The notes beneath the pieces are model-generated. The model did no database searches and was not told the origin of the DNA. It worked only from the letters and a program-made list of their open reading frames with translations. The position numbers and the translations under genes were made by a program. From Symsagittifera roscoffensis (taxonomy: Eukaryota; Xenacoelomorpha; Acoela; Convolutidae), in NCBI RefSeq assembly GCF_963678635.1, contig NC_087067.1, positions 31,906,401 to 31,970,400 on the forward strand: a stretch of 64,000 bases of DNA. Direction: 5' to 3'. Shown here piece by piece: positions 48,141 to 58,798 of the stretch (the stretch's first letter is position 1; each line of letters opens with the position of its first letter).

Positions 48141-49017
48141 TAAAACACCAAAAAGTCGGAAGACAAACCCAAACCAAACAATTTGACTTGAGAAAAAGAC
48201 ACAACTAAAACAACAAAAGGAAAAAACCAGAAACAAACACGACACAAAAGGTTAACACAAAATAGGACCCCATAAAAAACCAGCATGAAACCATACCCTC
48301 ACTCCTGGCCTAACCCACCAGAAGAGGACGAAGTCCTGAGCATGTTTAATAGCCGGCCTTACCCACCGTGTTAGAATCCACGCTTTGTGACCCACTCCTT
48401 ATTTTTGATAAAAGGTACTCAAGTGTGAGTAGCTCTTAAAAATAACCGCACTAAATAATAACGCTTTTGCGATAAAAAATTAATTCAAGATTTTTGTATG
48501 TAAATAATACAATGCAGTATGTAGATAGCATCACAACCCAAAGACGAGCAGCAAGGAACTTGGCAACCCAATCACACTCCAACTACGGAATGGCAAGGCC
48601 CACCTGACATGCTGCCTACAGTCACTACACTCAACGGATTTAGAGTACGACTTGGCATCGCAGTAAAAGAAACCCATTGCAACCGAACAATGGCCATCTC
48701 GATATTCAAGTATACGTACAGATCTCGATATTCAAGTATACGTACAGATCCAAGTCACCAGGCGCTGCATCCAAAGTCAAACTACATGGCACTCCTGAAT
48801 GTGATTGGACCATTGATCTTCTCTAAAATCAACCAGATCAACACTCATCACAACCGATCAGAAATCATAATACGATCTCTCGAAATTATTGTGATAACAT
48901 CTCTTCTTCCAAACCAGAAAAAAGAATATGCTCGCAACCTCTAGAGAGAAACACCATCATCTACCCTACACTACAATAGAACATTCAAAAACTAAAACTC
49001 TCTAAACCCCGGATGGT
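48141..49017 (+). other. 3' untranslated region of element E
   Basis: No convincing gene lies here. A small frame at 48609-48944 has no features. A clear polypurine tract before the 3' LTR was not found; the bases before 49018 read CTCTCTAAACCCCGGATG, which may be a worn one. Confidence 0.5.
48696..48747 (+). repeat. 26-bp tandem duplication
   Basis: ATCTCGATATTCAAGTATAC and the six bases after it occur at 48696-48721 and again, identical, at 48722-48747. Confidence 0.95.
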
Positions 49018-49399
49018 TGGAACCAGATCTAAACTAGTATTTATCATTGGTTTTTATTATGATTTTTTATCTCTATAAAATATTAAATACTAACCAATCA
49101 TACTCCATCAAACTAACAAGCCACTTATTTGTAAGTGTTGAAACTACTTGTAGCTTCAACACCAGAACAATTTGAATTAAACTTAGAATACAGTTGTTCT
49201 CATTGTGGAACTTACTCGCGCAAACCGGTGCACACTAGATCTATTAAGACTAGGAGATATAAGAGTAAGATTAAGATTGGAATTAGACTAAGAAGTTGCA
49301 CGAATCTATCCGGCCGAAAATAAGATAGCATGAAGAGCAGACAGTGTACTTTATCTGAAATTACTCTATGAGTATAGAATAAAATACATAACTCAATGC
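49018..49399 (+). repeat. 3' LTR of element E and right ATGC duplication
   Basis: The LTR (49018-49395) starts TGGAACCAGATC and ends ACATAACTCA, collinear with 26119-26479 and keeping the TATAAAA. It is about 17 bases longer through small indels. ATGC at 49396-49399 matches the four bases before the 5' LTR. Confidence 0.85.
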
Positions 49400-49539
49400 G
49401 TTATGTTTTCATGTAAATTTGAAGAACAATTTTGTTCACAATTGCTGATTTGTTCACCATGCCAAATTGCATTGCTTTATGACAATTTTAAATAAGCTTT
49501 TCAAAACTGAATTTGAAAAGGGGAAATTTAAAATTACCC

Positions 49540-49975
49540 ACATTTTTTTGTTCCGACTTTCGTAACGAAAATAACGAAATATTTGGGGTCGGGGTGAGTT
49601 TTTTTTCTTCAGACAAAATTCGACTTTTTAACTAGCCATTTCTGAAATTTTTTTTATATCACTCAAAAGCTATTATTGTCCTGAGTTTAAACTTGAAAAC
49701 ATATTTCACCTGTGATCATTTTCCGTAAACTTATGGAGGTTTAAAGATTGCCATTTTGACCAATTTGGGGCAATTACCGCGCGACATATTTCGCTCTATT
49801 TACGCGTAAGCGGAGACTTAATATCCGTTTTAGAAATCGTTCCCAATTGGTTCAAAGAAGCTTATATGCCATAATTGAAAAACAATTGTTACATTGCATT
49901 TATTTTTTTCATGTTATTACTGCTCCTTAGACCCTAAAAGGCAGTCGGAACATTCAGGGCTTCGCCCTGATATGA
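49540..49975 (-). repeat. dispersed repeat R1, copy 3 (inverted)
   Basis: On the minus strand the blocks run in the same order as in 6245-6730. It contains the small palindrome CAGGGCTTCGCCCTG at 49955-49969, close to the end, where copies 1 and 2 have GCGAAGC. No reading frame was seen. Confidence 0.8.
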
Positions 49976-50280
49976 GCAGTCTTGTTCAGTGTTTAGTAAT
50001 AGATCATGATTGACTATTAATTGAATCTTTAGTCTAAAGTTTTCATACAAAATTTTCAAAATACGGGAACTATTTAAATTGCTTCTACTAATCCGGTCGC
50101 ATCTATCCCAAGGTTCACTTATTTTTTCAATTTCTGATACAAAATTGGCAAAAAGCGATAATTAATTAAAATGATTGTACCAATCCGGTCGCATCTACCA
50201 TTGCTTGCCTAAATTTTTGGAACTTTTGATCAGTTTGAAATCTTGACATCATTTCAGTAGCTTATCTTAATCATTGTAGC
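49976..50280. other. no gene seen; short repeated phrase
   Basis: The phrase AATCCGGTCGCATCTA occurs twice (around 50092 and 50193), about 100 bases apart, in otherwise unremarkable AT-rich sequence. Confidence 0.5.
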
Positions 50281-50765
50281 CATCATGTACGGGGCCTAGG
50301 AAATTAGACGACAAGCAAATTAGACGGATACTACAAAAACGAAATTAGACGGAATTTATTTTTTACAGATCTGGCATTTTAGACGAAAAAGCTATGAAAA
50401 GGAAAGGGCCAACAAAATTTTTTCTTAAGAGTCAAGTTTCACAAATACAAAAAGGACATAAAATGTCAATACCTATCAAAACAATTAGTTCAAATGAACA
50501 TAAAATGTCAAATCTGAATATTACAGGAGAGTTTTGAATTGAATAAATTATGCATGATTGACTTGCAAAGTTTTTGGCCACCGAAATTGAACTGTTATCT
50601 ACAAACAATTTTATTTTTCTAACGCAATTTGTGTGCAAACAAAGTTAATTTCTCTCACTTTCGTCTATTTTCTCACAATTGCAGTTTTGCAAAACCGTCT
50701 AATTTCCTTTTAAGTACCTCCGTCTAATTTGCTTATCGTCTAATTTATCAACCCCCATCATGTAC
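50281..50765. mobile_element. MITE with 10-bp target duplication, probably MULE-type
   Basis: CATCATGTAC at 50281-50290 is repeated exactly at 50756-50765. Between them, 50291-50755 starts GGGGCCTAGGAAATTAGACG and its other end, read on the minus strand, starts GGGGTTGATAAATTAGACG. The arms stay similar for about 55 bases and each contains the word AAATTAGACG three times. There is no coding frame of note in the 465-bp element. A target duplication of 9-10 bases with long terminal inverted repeats is the pattern of Mutator-like (MULE) transposition; a broken MULE-type transposase lies at 20.5-21.85 kb. Confidence 0.88.
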
Positions 50766-51016
50766 TTTACCAGTTTAGAGATTCAGAATTAACTGATAAC
50801 AGCGGACGCTAACAAATTAGCGCCTAAAAAGTGTGAGTTTCAGCTAAGTATCAAAACTGTTTGAAGTTTTAGTCGAAATATAAATAAATTATACAAAATG
50901 GCCTTGTCACAATTTTGCCGACAAAAAGTCAGCAAACAAGCAATAATGTGACACAATTAATTTTTTCTCAAGCCTATTTTTTTGCAAAAAGACGAGACGA
51001 GTCTTAAGGTGGCTCT

Positions 51017-51942
51017 GGGGGATTGAACTCCCGGGTTGACCAAAACTTCTTATCATATAATTTCCATATATGAGAAACTTCTTGTCATACAATTTCATAC
51101 AATTCCATACGTACAGAAAATTGTATGAAAACTCTATGACAAGCATTTTTCCATATATGAAAGTTGTATGATAGTGTGTTTTTCCATAAACCAAAAATTT
51201 TGATTTTTTCTTTCTAAATTTAGTTTCTGAAAAATTTTCGGTTGTAGTTGCAACCGAACACAAGTGACAAAGACCTTGGTTACTCAAAACACCAAAAGTT
51301 AGCCGGTCTTGCATTGACAATGCATAGAAAACGACCTGAATGTTGCTGTCTTTTACAATTGATATAAGAAAAATAACAAACATTTATTTTTTGGCAGAAT
51401 TTTTTAATGATGGTTATTTTAAATTTTTGAATTTTCAAATTATGAGACATTGATCAAGGCATACATTAACACCCCATACAGAAGAAATAGGAATTTTCCG
51501 CGTTTTTGAAAAAAATATATAAGTGAAAAGAAAATAAAAGCCAATTTTATCGTATCCTGGACTACGTTATGCACAGCATGCAAAAAATTTTTTTCGAAAA
51601 ATGTTTGTTTGCGTACGAAATTCGATTTGCGGTTGAAAAAAAATGTTGGGCCAAATTTTCAAAATTACTTTGTGTCGCCATCAAAAAAAATGCCAGTCAT
51701 ACACTTTCCATATATGGGAATTGTATGATAAGCATTTTTTTCAAAAAACGAAAACCTCAGTTTTTATCACCAGACTGTTTTATTAGAATCAAACAGCCAC
51801 AGAAACGAGTTTATACCAGTTTTCAACCATTTTTAGAAATTTTATGAAAACTGTATGACAAGCATTTTCCCACACACTTGATGTATGGAATTGTATGATA
51901 AGCATTTTCGGTGTGTGGAGGTCAACCCGGGCTAGTTGCCCC
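51017..51942. mobile_element. inverted-repeat element of about 0.93 kb with subterminal repeats
   Basis: CCCGGGTTGACC (51030-51041) has a perfect inverted partner GGTCAACCCGGG (51920-51931). Outside these lie GGGGG on the left and GCCCC on the right. Just inside each end, and again around 51060-51180 and 51700-51740, a motif of the form GGAATTGTATGATAAGCATT recurs in both orientations. Many short copies of a subterminal motif are typical of transposase binding sites in non-autonomous elements. The interior frames (such as 50907-51383 minus) are biased by the repeats and are not taken as genes. No clear target duplication was found. Confidence 0.72.
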
Positions 51943-52110
51943 TAAAACTCTTTGTTTCTTCTCATTCGTTTCATTCGAATCTCACATTTCATCTCACAAT
52001 TGTTACATTTACTGATTCCAACATGCCCTTGAATTATTTTATCAGCGAGCGCGGCAAACAGCAACTTCTCCATCAATGTGAAATATTCAATATGAACCGC
52101 CATTCTTTCG
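51943..52110 (+). pseudogene. possible FLYWCH finger fragment
   Basis: Within the plus-strand frame at 51936-52160 the run FISERGKQQLLHQCEIFNMN resembles the start of a FLYWCH zinc finger (S-x-R-G-K-x-x-L-x-x-x-G-x-x-F). The expected W, Cys and His residues do not follow in frame. It may be a relic of a MULE/FLYWCH element, or a chance resemblance. Confidence 0.35.
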
Positions 52111-52169
52111 CCGTGCCTGTTGACCAGATTCGATACCCAACTTTTTCGTTCAAAGCATGAACGTCTTCT

Positions 52170-52613
52170 CTCCACCAAACGGACAGAGTTATTTGCTGAA
52201 ACTTGATATGCTAACTATGAACGGAGATTTTCACAAAGTCATTCGGCCAACATTTCCTATGGGGCGAGAAAGTCTAGTACTCGGTTCCAATACCGTCGAT
52301 AAAACAAATAAAGAAAAGTTCACGCTTCTTAGAACTCGGAGAGTGTGAAGATTCGTACAAATAGAACAAAGTACAAGAAAAGTAATTGCAGCAATTTTAG
52401 TTTCATTAATTGTTCAAACAAGATGATGTTATTTGTTACTAGCACTCGGCTGCCATTAAGTTTCAGCTAATTTTTACACTCTTGAAAGTTTAATTAAGAA
52501 AACAATGTCAAACAATGTTTATTAGACTTACCAACAGATCGAAAGTGTTCAAATATTGAAGTAATCAGTTTTATAATATTTTTAAATGATCATAAACACA
52601 TTTAAGTTTAAAA
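52170..52613. other. 3' flank of the two-exon gene, no separate gene seen
   Basis: AT-rich sequence. It would contain the 3' untranslated region of the minus-strand gene that ends at 52614; ATAATA and TTTAAA words occur but no unambiguous AATAAA signal could be chosen. Confidence 0.4.
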
Positions 52614-53699
52614 TCAGTTCTCATCGTGCACAATTGGAGTATGAAGTCTGATGAAGCCTCGAACCCATTCCCTCAGAGTTTTTCTTCCGTCTCTAGCCGA
52701 TCCTTTTCCCATTTGCTTTGCCTCAAAATCGATCGTTTTCAGCGCATTGTCCATAACCTTCTGCTCAACTATAATAAAATACTCATCCGACATGTGTCGC
52801 TTTTCGTCTCGGATTATCATGTTTATCAGTCCTAAGAACTCATTCGCTTCCAACTCTATTGACTTGAAAATTTCTTCCTCGTCTTCTTTTATTTTGTCCA
52901 GCTCTTCCGGGTTGTCAGTTATTATTCGTCCATTTTTCTGCTGATCCTTTTTGGGAAAAATGTGCTGTTTCATCAATAGTTTCAAATAATCTCTAGTTTT
53001 GCTGTCTTCCACTTTTTCATGGAGCATTTTCTCGATACTTCTAGCCTCCGCTTCTTTTTCCCTTTCCTTTTGTAATGCCAACTCCTTCGTCAACTGTATC
53101 GTCTTGGCTAGCCGCTCCAAATCCTCTGGGTTTGGATCTGGTCTTCTCGATCTGGTTTTGTTTTGCTCAGCTGCATGATCTCCTGTGTCGTTATGGAGAT
53201 CCACTTTAGGCCCTGTTTCGATGTCGTGATCAGGGAACTCTGGACCAGCCCCCTTCCGTTCAGCATGATTATGAACCTGAAAACTTTTTTATCAGCTTAG
53301 TATGATCCATTTTTAAATAACTATATTATAATTTTTTCGCGATTAATATGTTAGCTTTTTGCGACTTTGTTTCAAAACTGCAAATAAGTGAAGTGTGTCT
53401 ATTTCGACTGCTAGCATCAAAGCAGTCTTACTGCACAAACTGCCTGATGTCAATCTCTAGTCGCCACCAGATATACTAACGGGCCTAATTGGCGCTCCAT
53501 GCGCCAGTGAAAGCGCTGTCAGAACTTAAAAAAAACACCCTCGATGTTTTTCCTTGAGCACCATTCTCACCTGTTGTATTTTGTTCCTGGGTCTCTCCAT
53601 CTTGGCAACATCGTGTTCCGGCATCCGAGGTCCCTGGTGGTCGTCCTCCATATGTTTGTGCTCGTCTTTCTCAGGATCAGGACTCTCAATGTTGCGCAT
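52614..53699 (-). CDS. two-exon gene for an unrecognised charged protein
   Basis: Exon 1 (53571-53699) encodes 43 residues from the ATG at 53697-53699 (MRNIESPDPEKDEHKHMEDD). A GTGAGA donor follows at 53570 and a TTTTCAG acceptor ends at 53277. The intron is 294 bases, phase 0. Exon 2 (52614-53276) adds 220 residues, giving 263 in all. The protein is hydrophilic: an acidic/His-rich start, then a Lys/Glu-rich helix likely to form a coiled coil (LTKELALQKEREKEAEARSI), and a C-terminal half with EIFKSIELEANEFLGLINMI and TLREWVRGFIRLH. No signal peptide, membrane segment or known domain was seen. Upstream non-coding exons are possible because a TTTAG precedes the ATG. The clean splice sites and open frames indicate a real gene. 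I do not know its function. Confidence 0.75.
53277..53570 (-). other. intron of the unrecognised two-exon gene
   Basis: On the minus strand it starts GTGAGAATGG and ends GTTTTCAG. Joining at these sites keeps the frame, while reading through meets stops. Confidence 0.8.
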
Positions 53700-54480
53700 T
53701 TCTAAACTCCAGTTAACAGTATGAATAAGAAAATACAGTGGTTAAGGATGAATTTTTTTTTTCAAGTCGTCAATTGTGGATTCCAAAATGCAGGCTAATT
53801 AGTTAGTCTAACCAGTAGTTTCAAGAGTTTATGAATAAGAACAGTAGGATTTGGAGTCAGATCTACCGACGGGAGGAGAAAAGAAAGCAGCGCATAAAAT
53901 ACTCGCTTTGTTCAAATAATTAATTTTGGACCTGAAAATTATTCTGAAAATTAAAAGCAAATTTTAAGCATCAGGAAAAGACGCGAAATGCCAAACGAAA
54001 CACTCATACGACGGCAAAGTTGCATTTCGTAAACCCAAAGAAGTTAAAGAGAAAAAGGTAACTAACGAAAACATGAGCCAAAAATTGACATTTTCAGATG
54101 TTTAACCACCCTCGCCTTCAAAACTACGACAAAGCGATATCTTCATCGCTTAGTAACATACTCATAAGACCAAAGAGCTTGCCTTAGTTCAATTTGGAAT
54201 GGTTTCGGAGCCTGATTCAGGATCTAGTGGACTATTTGCCCCCTTTTGCAAAATAGGGGCCATTTAGTAACAAGATACAAGATTTATATATGCTTAACTG
54301 TCCATTTTTTTCTTTATAGGGGCCAATTCATTACAAGGTAGCATAGGGGAGGATATAGTTAACAAGATACCTGATTCATTCGTCACCTACGCAAAGCGTT
54401 AAAAGAACACTGGTAATCACCCCAAAATGGTAACTTTTAACTCCCTTATTTTCAGTTGTTGAAGAGCTTTATTTTGTACA
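53700..54480. other. no gene seen
   Basis: This is the upstream flank of the two-exon gene, AT-rich, with no clear promoter element. A direct repeat of the phrase AGGGGCCA occurs around 54246 and 54318. Confidence 0.45.
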
Positions 54481-54539
54481 GTTCAATTCCCAAAGTTAAA
54501 AGCCAACTCAGTTGTATCAAAGATCACATAAATGATAAA

Positions 54540-54760
54540 TTAGAGGTCAACCAAAGGTGGTAGACGCTCCGAAGGCCAGTACCTGTCAACTCTGTCTAGC
54601 ACCAGAATGAAACGCAAATTGATTGACAGATAATAAATGAAATAAAACTAAAAGAGTTCAGTTAACTAAATTAACCACTAAGACTTTCCCTTCTTGTGAA
54701 AATGAAAACGTTTGGAAAAAAACGAATGAAAATTAAGCACTCAATTGAATGTTTTGGCCC
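54540..54760 (-). repeat. LTR-like 3' end of element C
   Basis: GGTCAACCAAAGGTGGTAG, CTCCGAAGG, CCAGAATGAAAC and CCCTTCTTGTGAAAATG occur in the order found at 7030-7300 in element A. Confidence 0.55.
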
Positions 54761-54999
54761 GAAAAGTACAAGTATTAATTTTGGTTTAATCGGGTATTTT
54801 TGCGTGCAGTCACCTTTTTCCGAGTCTGACCTGGTCCCCTAGATAGTACCTGCTGGATTCGGCATCTCTCGCGCTACCAAATCACGTTCATCCAATCAGG
54901 CAGATTTAGATATAAGTACGTTTGACAAGTTTAAGATGATTAGCGACGCTTTTTTCGTTAGGTTTCATAACGCCGTGCTTGCTTCCCGACCATGGTGTT

Positions 55000-55896
55000 T
55001 TATAAATTGTGTGATCTCAAGCGTTGCATTGTTTGGGAATTGTAACGCTCCGAGGGCCCTTTTGAAGATTTTCCTCGCGCGCGTATGATAAGCCTGAGTT
55101 TTCCAAGCTTCCAATTGTCAGTTCAACACAGCCCGTCACCCGATGGTCGTTTACTGGTAATTGTATGATTTCTATATGCCAACGCTGTTGCAAAAGTTTT
55201 TCACGTCCTTCGACTTGAAGTTAGTTCCTTGATCCGCATGAATTTTTCTCGGCATCACTTAGTTTTTTTTTGACTTAAGAAACTTTAAGATTTTATCCAA
55301 GCTACTTGTTCCGCAGACCATTACTGATGGCTAACGCCAGAATTGGTCCACCGCAGTTATTACGTACTATTTGGATTCGTTTTAATAAGTAATGGGACCC
55401 GAGTAGTCCAATTGCACTGATTCACTTGGCACCTTGGTTCCAAAATTTTACCTAAGTCTCCCTTGGTACACATAGGTTTAAAGTTCTTAACCACTGCGAT
55501 TCATTCCTTGCAGTTTTCCGCCAGGGTCGCAATAATCCAGTGAATGAAGGGAAACCAAACACCTTCTGTCGCCATGAACATGTTTGATTTTCCATGGTGG
55601 TAGTGGTGCAGTCTCAGTCTTTTGTTGATGGAGTTTTTCATCCATCTATAGGACATTATCCCGTTCATAGAAATCTTTGACAAATGCGAGTAGTACCGAT
55701 TCATGTTATGTACTTTCTGCTGGATTTTCGGTGCCTTTGTTTTTACCATTTCGAAGACGGCTTGTAGTTGCAGATCTGAGGCGTATTGCGATTCAATGAA
55801 ACTCAGATAAAATAAATCAAGGAGGATGGTGCTTTTCTGGACCATCTTACAGTTTCGGGGGACTATAGACAACATTATACAATTTTTCGGGTCCAC
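55000..55896 (-). pseudogene. integrase of element C, broken
   Basis: 55501-55896 carries the lead-in (YLSFIESQYASDLQLQAVFE) and a worn zinc-binding region with LHHYHHGKSNMF. In other frames to the left are the first Asp near 55420 (LDYSGPI), the second Asp near 55235 (HADQGTNF) and the Glu near 55130 (GCVELTIGS). The acidic residues are thus all present, but many stops lie between them. Confidence 0.78.
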
Positions 55897-56264
55897 CGAA
55901 GGAAAAGTTTCTCTCTTGAACCCTGATTGTATAGATTGTACGGTGTTCGTTTTTGTACTCTTTTGTACTATCCGTCGCTATTGCTTGTAGTTGGGTTTCT
56001 CCCGTCTACTTCATTATTTTCGCTGTCCCTGGTATCGACACTTGGATGCCTTTCCAGGAGCTCTCGGAATGTTTTCTCTATTGTTTGAAATTTATTATTT
56101 TAAAAATTACATTACTTGCTGTCATCTCTCAAACTAATGATCTTTTAAACTCTTTTCGAATCTTTGGCGCGTGACCGTCATCGTATGCAAATGGCTGCGT
56201 TTTGCTCGGCTAATTGTTTATTGCATGCTATTTTCCCCTCTACTGGCCGTTTTGTTGATCAAAA

Positions 56265-57130
56265 TTAGCATACAACGTTTTGTTTTGTTAGTACTTTCTC
56301 ATTTGAATTATTGCTAACTTTTATATCCGACTCCCTGAATAATTTAGATTTTGCGAAATTGAGGGCGTTACGAAAAGAAACTAATTTCGTCGCAGTAATT
56401 AATTTACCATAGTTCGAGACAGTCTCTGCTAAACTATTTAGGTTTCTGAATAAGTAATCTGCCATTCCAACTTTAGCCCCTGGATTATGTTCCACTTGGA
56501 AACCAAACAAAATTAATCTATCTAGCCATCTTGCTAAGTGGCTGAGCATTAATTTGTTTTTCTTATTGTTCCAATTTATTAACTATTCATTAATATACCA
56601 GTGCTTTTTGGTCGTAATAACTTGAAACGTCCGTCCCAAAACATAAATTCAAAAATACCCCACCCCCAGTACTACCGTCAGCATCTCCAATTGTTTGGTG
56701 AGTGATTCCTTTGGGCGTTGTTTAATTAACGCAATGCAAATGAGATTGGCCGCCATCCGTTGGATCCGAGGTTTTCAAGCACGGCTCCTAATCCGTTATG
56801 GGTTGCGTCGCACACTATCCTGATATCTTTGTGTACATCAATCAAAATGCTTTAGTTCCACAAACTTTTTCACTTGCCATTTAAAATTTTCGAATGCAGC
56901 CTGGCATTCCGGTGTCCACAAAATTCATTTTTCTGCGTAGTAGCGGGCATAACGGCGCCGATGATTTAGCCAACACTTGCATGTCTTTATGCAAAGTGTG
57001 GATCGACCCCATAAATACTTTAAGTTGCGACAGTGTGCGAGGCGGTCTTAGAGCTTCGATCGGTTCCATCATTGTAACATTCGCCCGGAAGTACATATCG
57101 AAGGAAATTAAAGCCAGGTTCTAAAACGAC
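56265..57130 (-). pseudogene. reverse transcriptase connection and RNase H of element C, broken
   Basis: 56881-57096 has PRTLSQLKVFMGSIHTLHKD and SSAPLCPLLRRK, the segment joining reverse transcriptase to RNase H. 56265-56549 has MLSHLARWLDRLILFGFQVE followed by HNPGAKVGMADYLFR, the RNase H C-terminal motif. The part between is degraded. Sequence upstream of 57130 no longer matches. Confidence 0.8.
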
Positions 57131-58798
57131 TGGCTAGCGTCTGAACACAGCTCTACCTGCTTTTCACCGTCTCTGCCAAAGCCAGTTCTTTTGGTAGTTT
57201 TTCTTACATCGGGTCGACAAAAACGTGACTGCTCTCGGCTTTGGTCAAAACGCTCAAATTAACTCAATTATATGCAAGAATAGTTAGCTCATAGCTGGGC
57301 CTCAGTATCCCCAGACCACGAGGTCACTCCTAAAAACAAGGCTACTACTATTTATTATATTACTATTGTTTTTGTTCAGTAGATAAAAATTATCATCTCC
57401 ATCGAAGATGGATCAACCCTTTCCCTCAACTCCTAGCTTCTCATTATCTGAAAATGAATCTGGATGTTAATTAAATTCAATTCAGGACATAACCAGGAAG
57501 CTAAAAATTTTGTATAAAATAGTTTGAGTTCAGGCCTCGAGACCCCTCCGGATTCTGGAATCCGGGAAAAGGACGTTCCTATCTCCTTTCCAGAAGGCTG
57601 GACACACTGTCCCAGCACCCTTCACCGATTGCGTGAATTGCTCTGTAACGATTGTAGCGACACAATCGTTACAACTCGGAGCGGTCTGTGATAATTTCCA
57701 ATTGTATCTCGTTATTTCTCGTCGTTGATTCTATCGCAACTATTGTTGTTGTGTTTTTCTTCTTGCTTTTTTCCAAAATTGGCCGTTCCGACGTTTCTCA
57801 GAAGTGTGACGTCATCATTCTAAATTTTTGAAATTTAAAATTTCCAGTAACCTCTGATCTTCACGATTCGTCTAATCACTTAAATATCGTCGCTAATCTG
57901 CTAAAACCCTTAATCTTCCAGGTCAGCGGCTCTGAATTCGAAATTGCATTTTTGTCCATTCTGGTCGAATGTCACATACTCCCCGGACAGCCCGGTCCAT
58001 GTCCTCATTGAGTCTCGCAGTCTTCATCAAAATGGTACAGTGTCACCGAACAGAAATTACAAAATGCACGAAATCACTTTTATCCACGTCATATCGACTC
58101 ACTGTAGAATATAAATGGCATTATACTACATCACTATAGCCTTCCAAATTCTGTCTTTAATCAGCTTTGTTTAGGATATGACTTAAGATAAAAACAACTT
58201 TTTAGACTTTCCGATTTAAAACTTTTTCTCCTAGGTTTAAAAAGTGTAGGAACGCAGGACAATCCTGCCAACCCACAAACTAAAATTTTCCTGCTATGCT
58301 CCTTTCCTTTGGAAATTTAATTGTTATTGGTCCTGAATATTAAAACTAAGGAACTCTGCGGTTAGAAGGAAAAATGAAATAATCTCCCTCTTCAAGAGAT
58401 TACCAAAGCCTTTCATCTCACCACAAATGATCAGTTGTCCTAGTTGATTAAAAACAATCATGCAGGCTAAAATATTTTAATATATTCTCCACTCAAGCCT
58501 TTTAAAATAAACAGTAAGTGTCTCTAAAGCCACTAACTAAAATCAAAAGGCAAACTTGTAAAGGCAACAGATTCTTTAAATTCCAAAATTCAACTAAGTG
58601 TTTTCTTTTCAGTTTCAATTGAAAACTTAGTCGCTTTGCTTCTCATTTGAGTTTTTTGTGACATACAAAACAATTCTGAGTTAAACATTCTCTTTTGCGT
58701 CGCTTCTTTGTTTCTTCTTCGTTCGTCGTTCAGAAGTTCTAAAACTTCTAATTTCTTCTAATTTTCTTTCTTTTTGCTTCTTGTTTTTCGGCCATTCG
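57131..58798. other. non-coding interval, probably containing the 3' LTR of element D
   Basis: No gene was recognised. By position a 3' LTR of element D should lie here. Possible marks are the 12-bp inverted repeat at 57644-57673, whose minus-strand reading starts TGTAACGATTGT as many LTRs do, and AATAAA (minus strand) near 57350. The second LTR is outside the window, so the limits cannot be fixed. Confidence 0.4.
57644..57673. repeat. 12-bp perfect inverted repeat
   Basis: TGTAACGATTGT (57644-57655) and ACAATCGTTACA (57662-57673) are perfect reverse complements with a 6-base loop AGCGAC. Confidence 0.9.

Larger units (their letters stand above)
26119..49395 (+). mobile_element. 23.3-kb Env-bearing Ty3/gypsy-type LTR element E with internal tandem duplication
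   Basis: Two LTRs (26119-26479 and 49018-49395) bound a primer-binding site, a 1.7-kb leader, gag with a CCHC knuckle, protease, reverse transcriptase, RNase H, integrase with a GPY/F module, and a long 3' region. That region contains two tandem copies (about 38347-43005 and 43006-48140) of a unit with an Env-like gene and a second gene of unknown function. The order protease-RT-RNase H-integrase is that of Ty3/gypsy elements. Even without the second unit it would be about 18 kb, very long for this group. Codon use and sequence are strongly A-rich on the plus strand, as in many retroviruses. Nearly all frames are broken. Confidence 0.85.
54500..57130 (-). mobile_element. Ty3/gypsy remnant C, same family as element A
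   Basis: The LTR-like block at 54540-54760 matches that of element A. In minus-strand order the reverse transcriptase connection (56881-57096), RNase H end (56265-56549) and integrase (55000-55896) follow. Gag, protease and most of the reverse transcriptase are missing at the right. Each piece is alignable by eye with the corresponding part of A. Confidence 0.82.

Noticed and set aside
48290-48400. GGACGAAGTCC hairpin considered as a self-cleaving ribozyme in the element E 3' region
   Set aside because: The required CTGATGA core is absent; it is only a short chance stem-loop.
51021-51060. Minus-strand GAGTTCAATCCCCCAGAGCC resembling a tRNA T-arm and acceptor end
   Set aside because: The T-stem has a mismatch, no D- or anticodon arm lies upstream, and the sequence is explained by the inverted-repeat terminus at 51017-51041.
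50907-51383. Minus-strand frame of 158 codons
   Set aside because: Much of it is made of the repeated TTGTATGA motif of the inverted-repeat element, and no domain or start context supports it.
52640-52665. CTGATGA followed by CTCGAA, resembling hammerhead ribozyme core words
   Set aside because: There is no room for stem II, no matching stems I or III, and it lies inside the coding exon of the two-exon gene.
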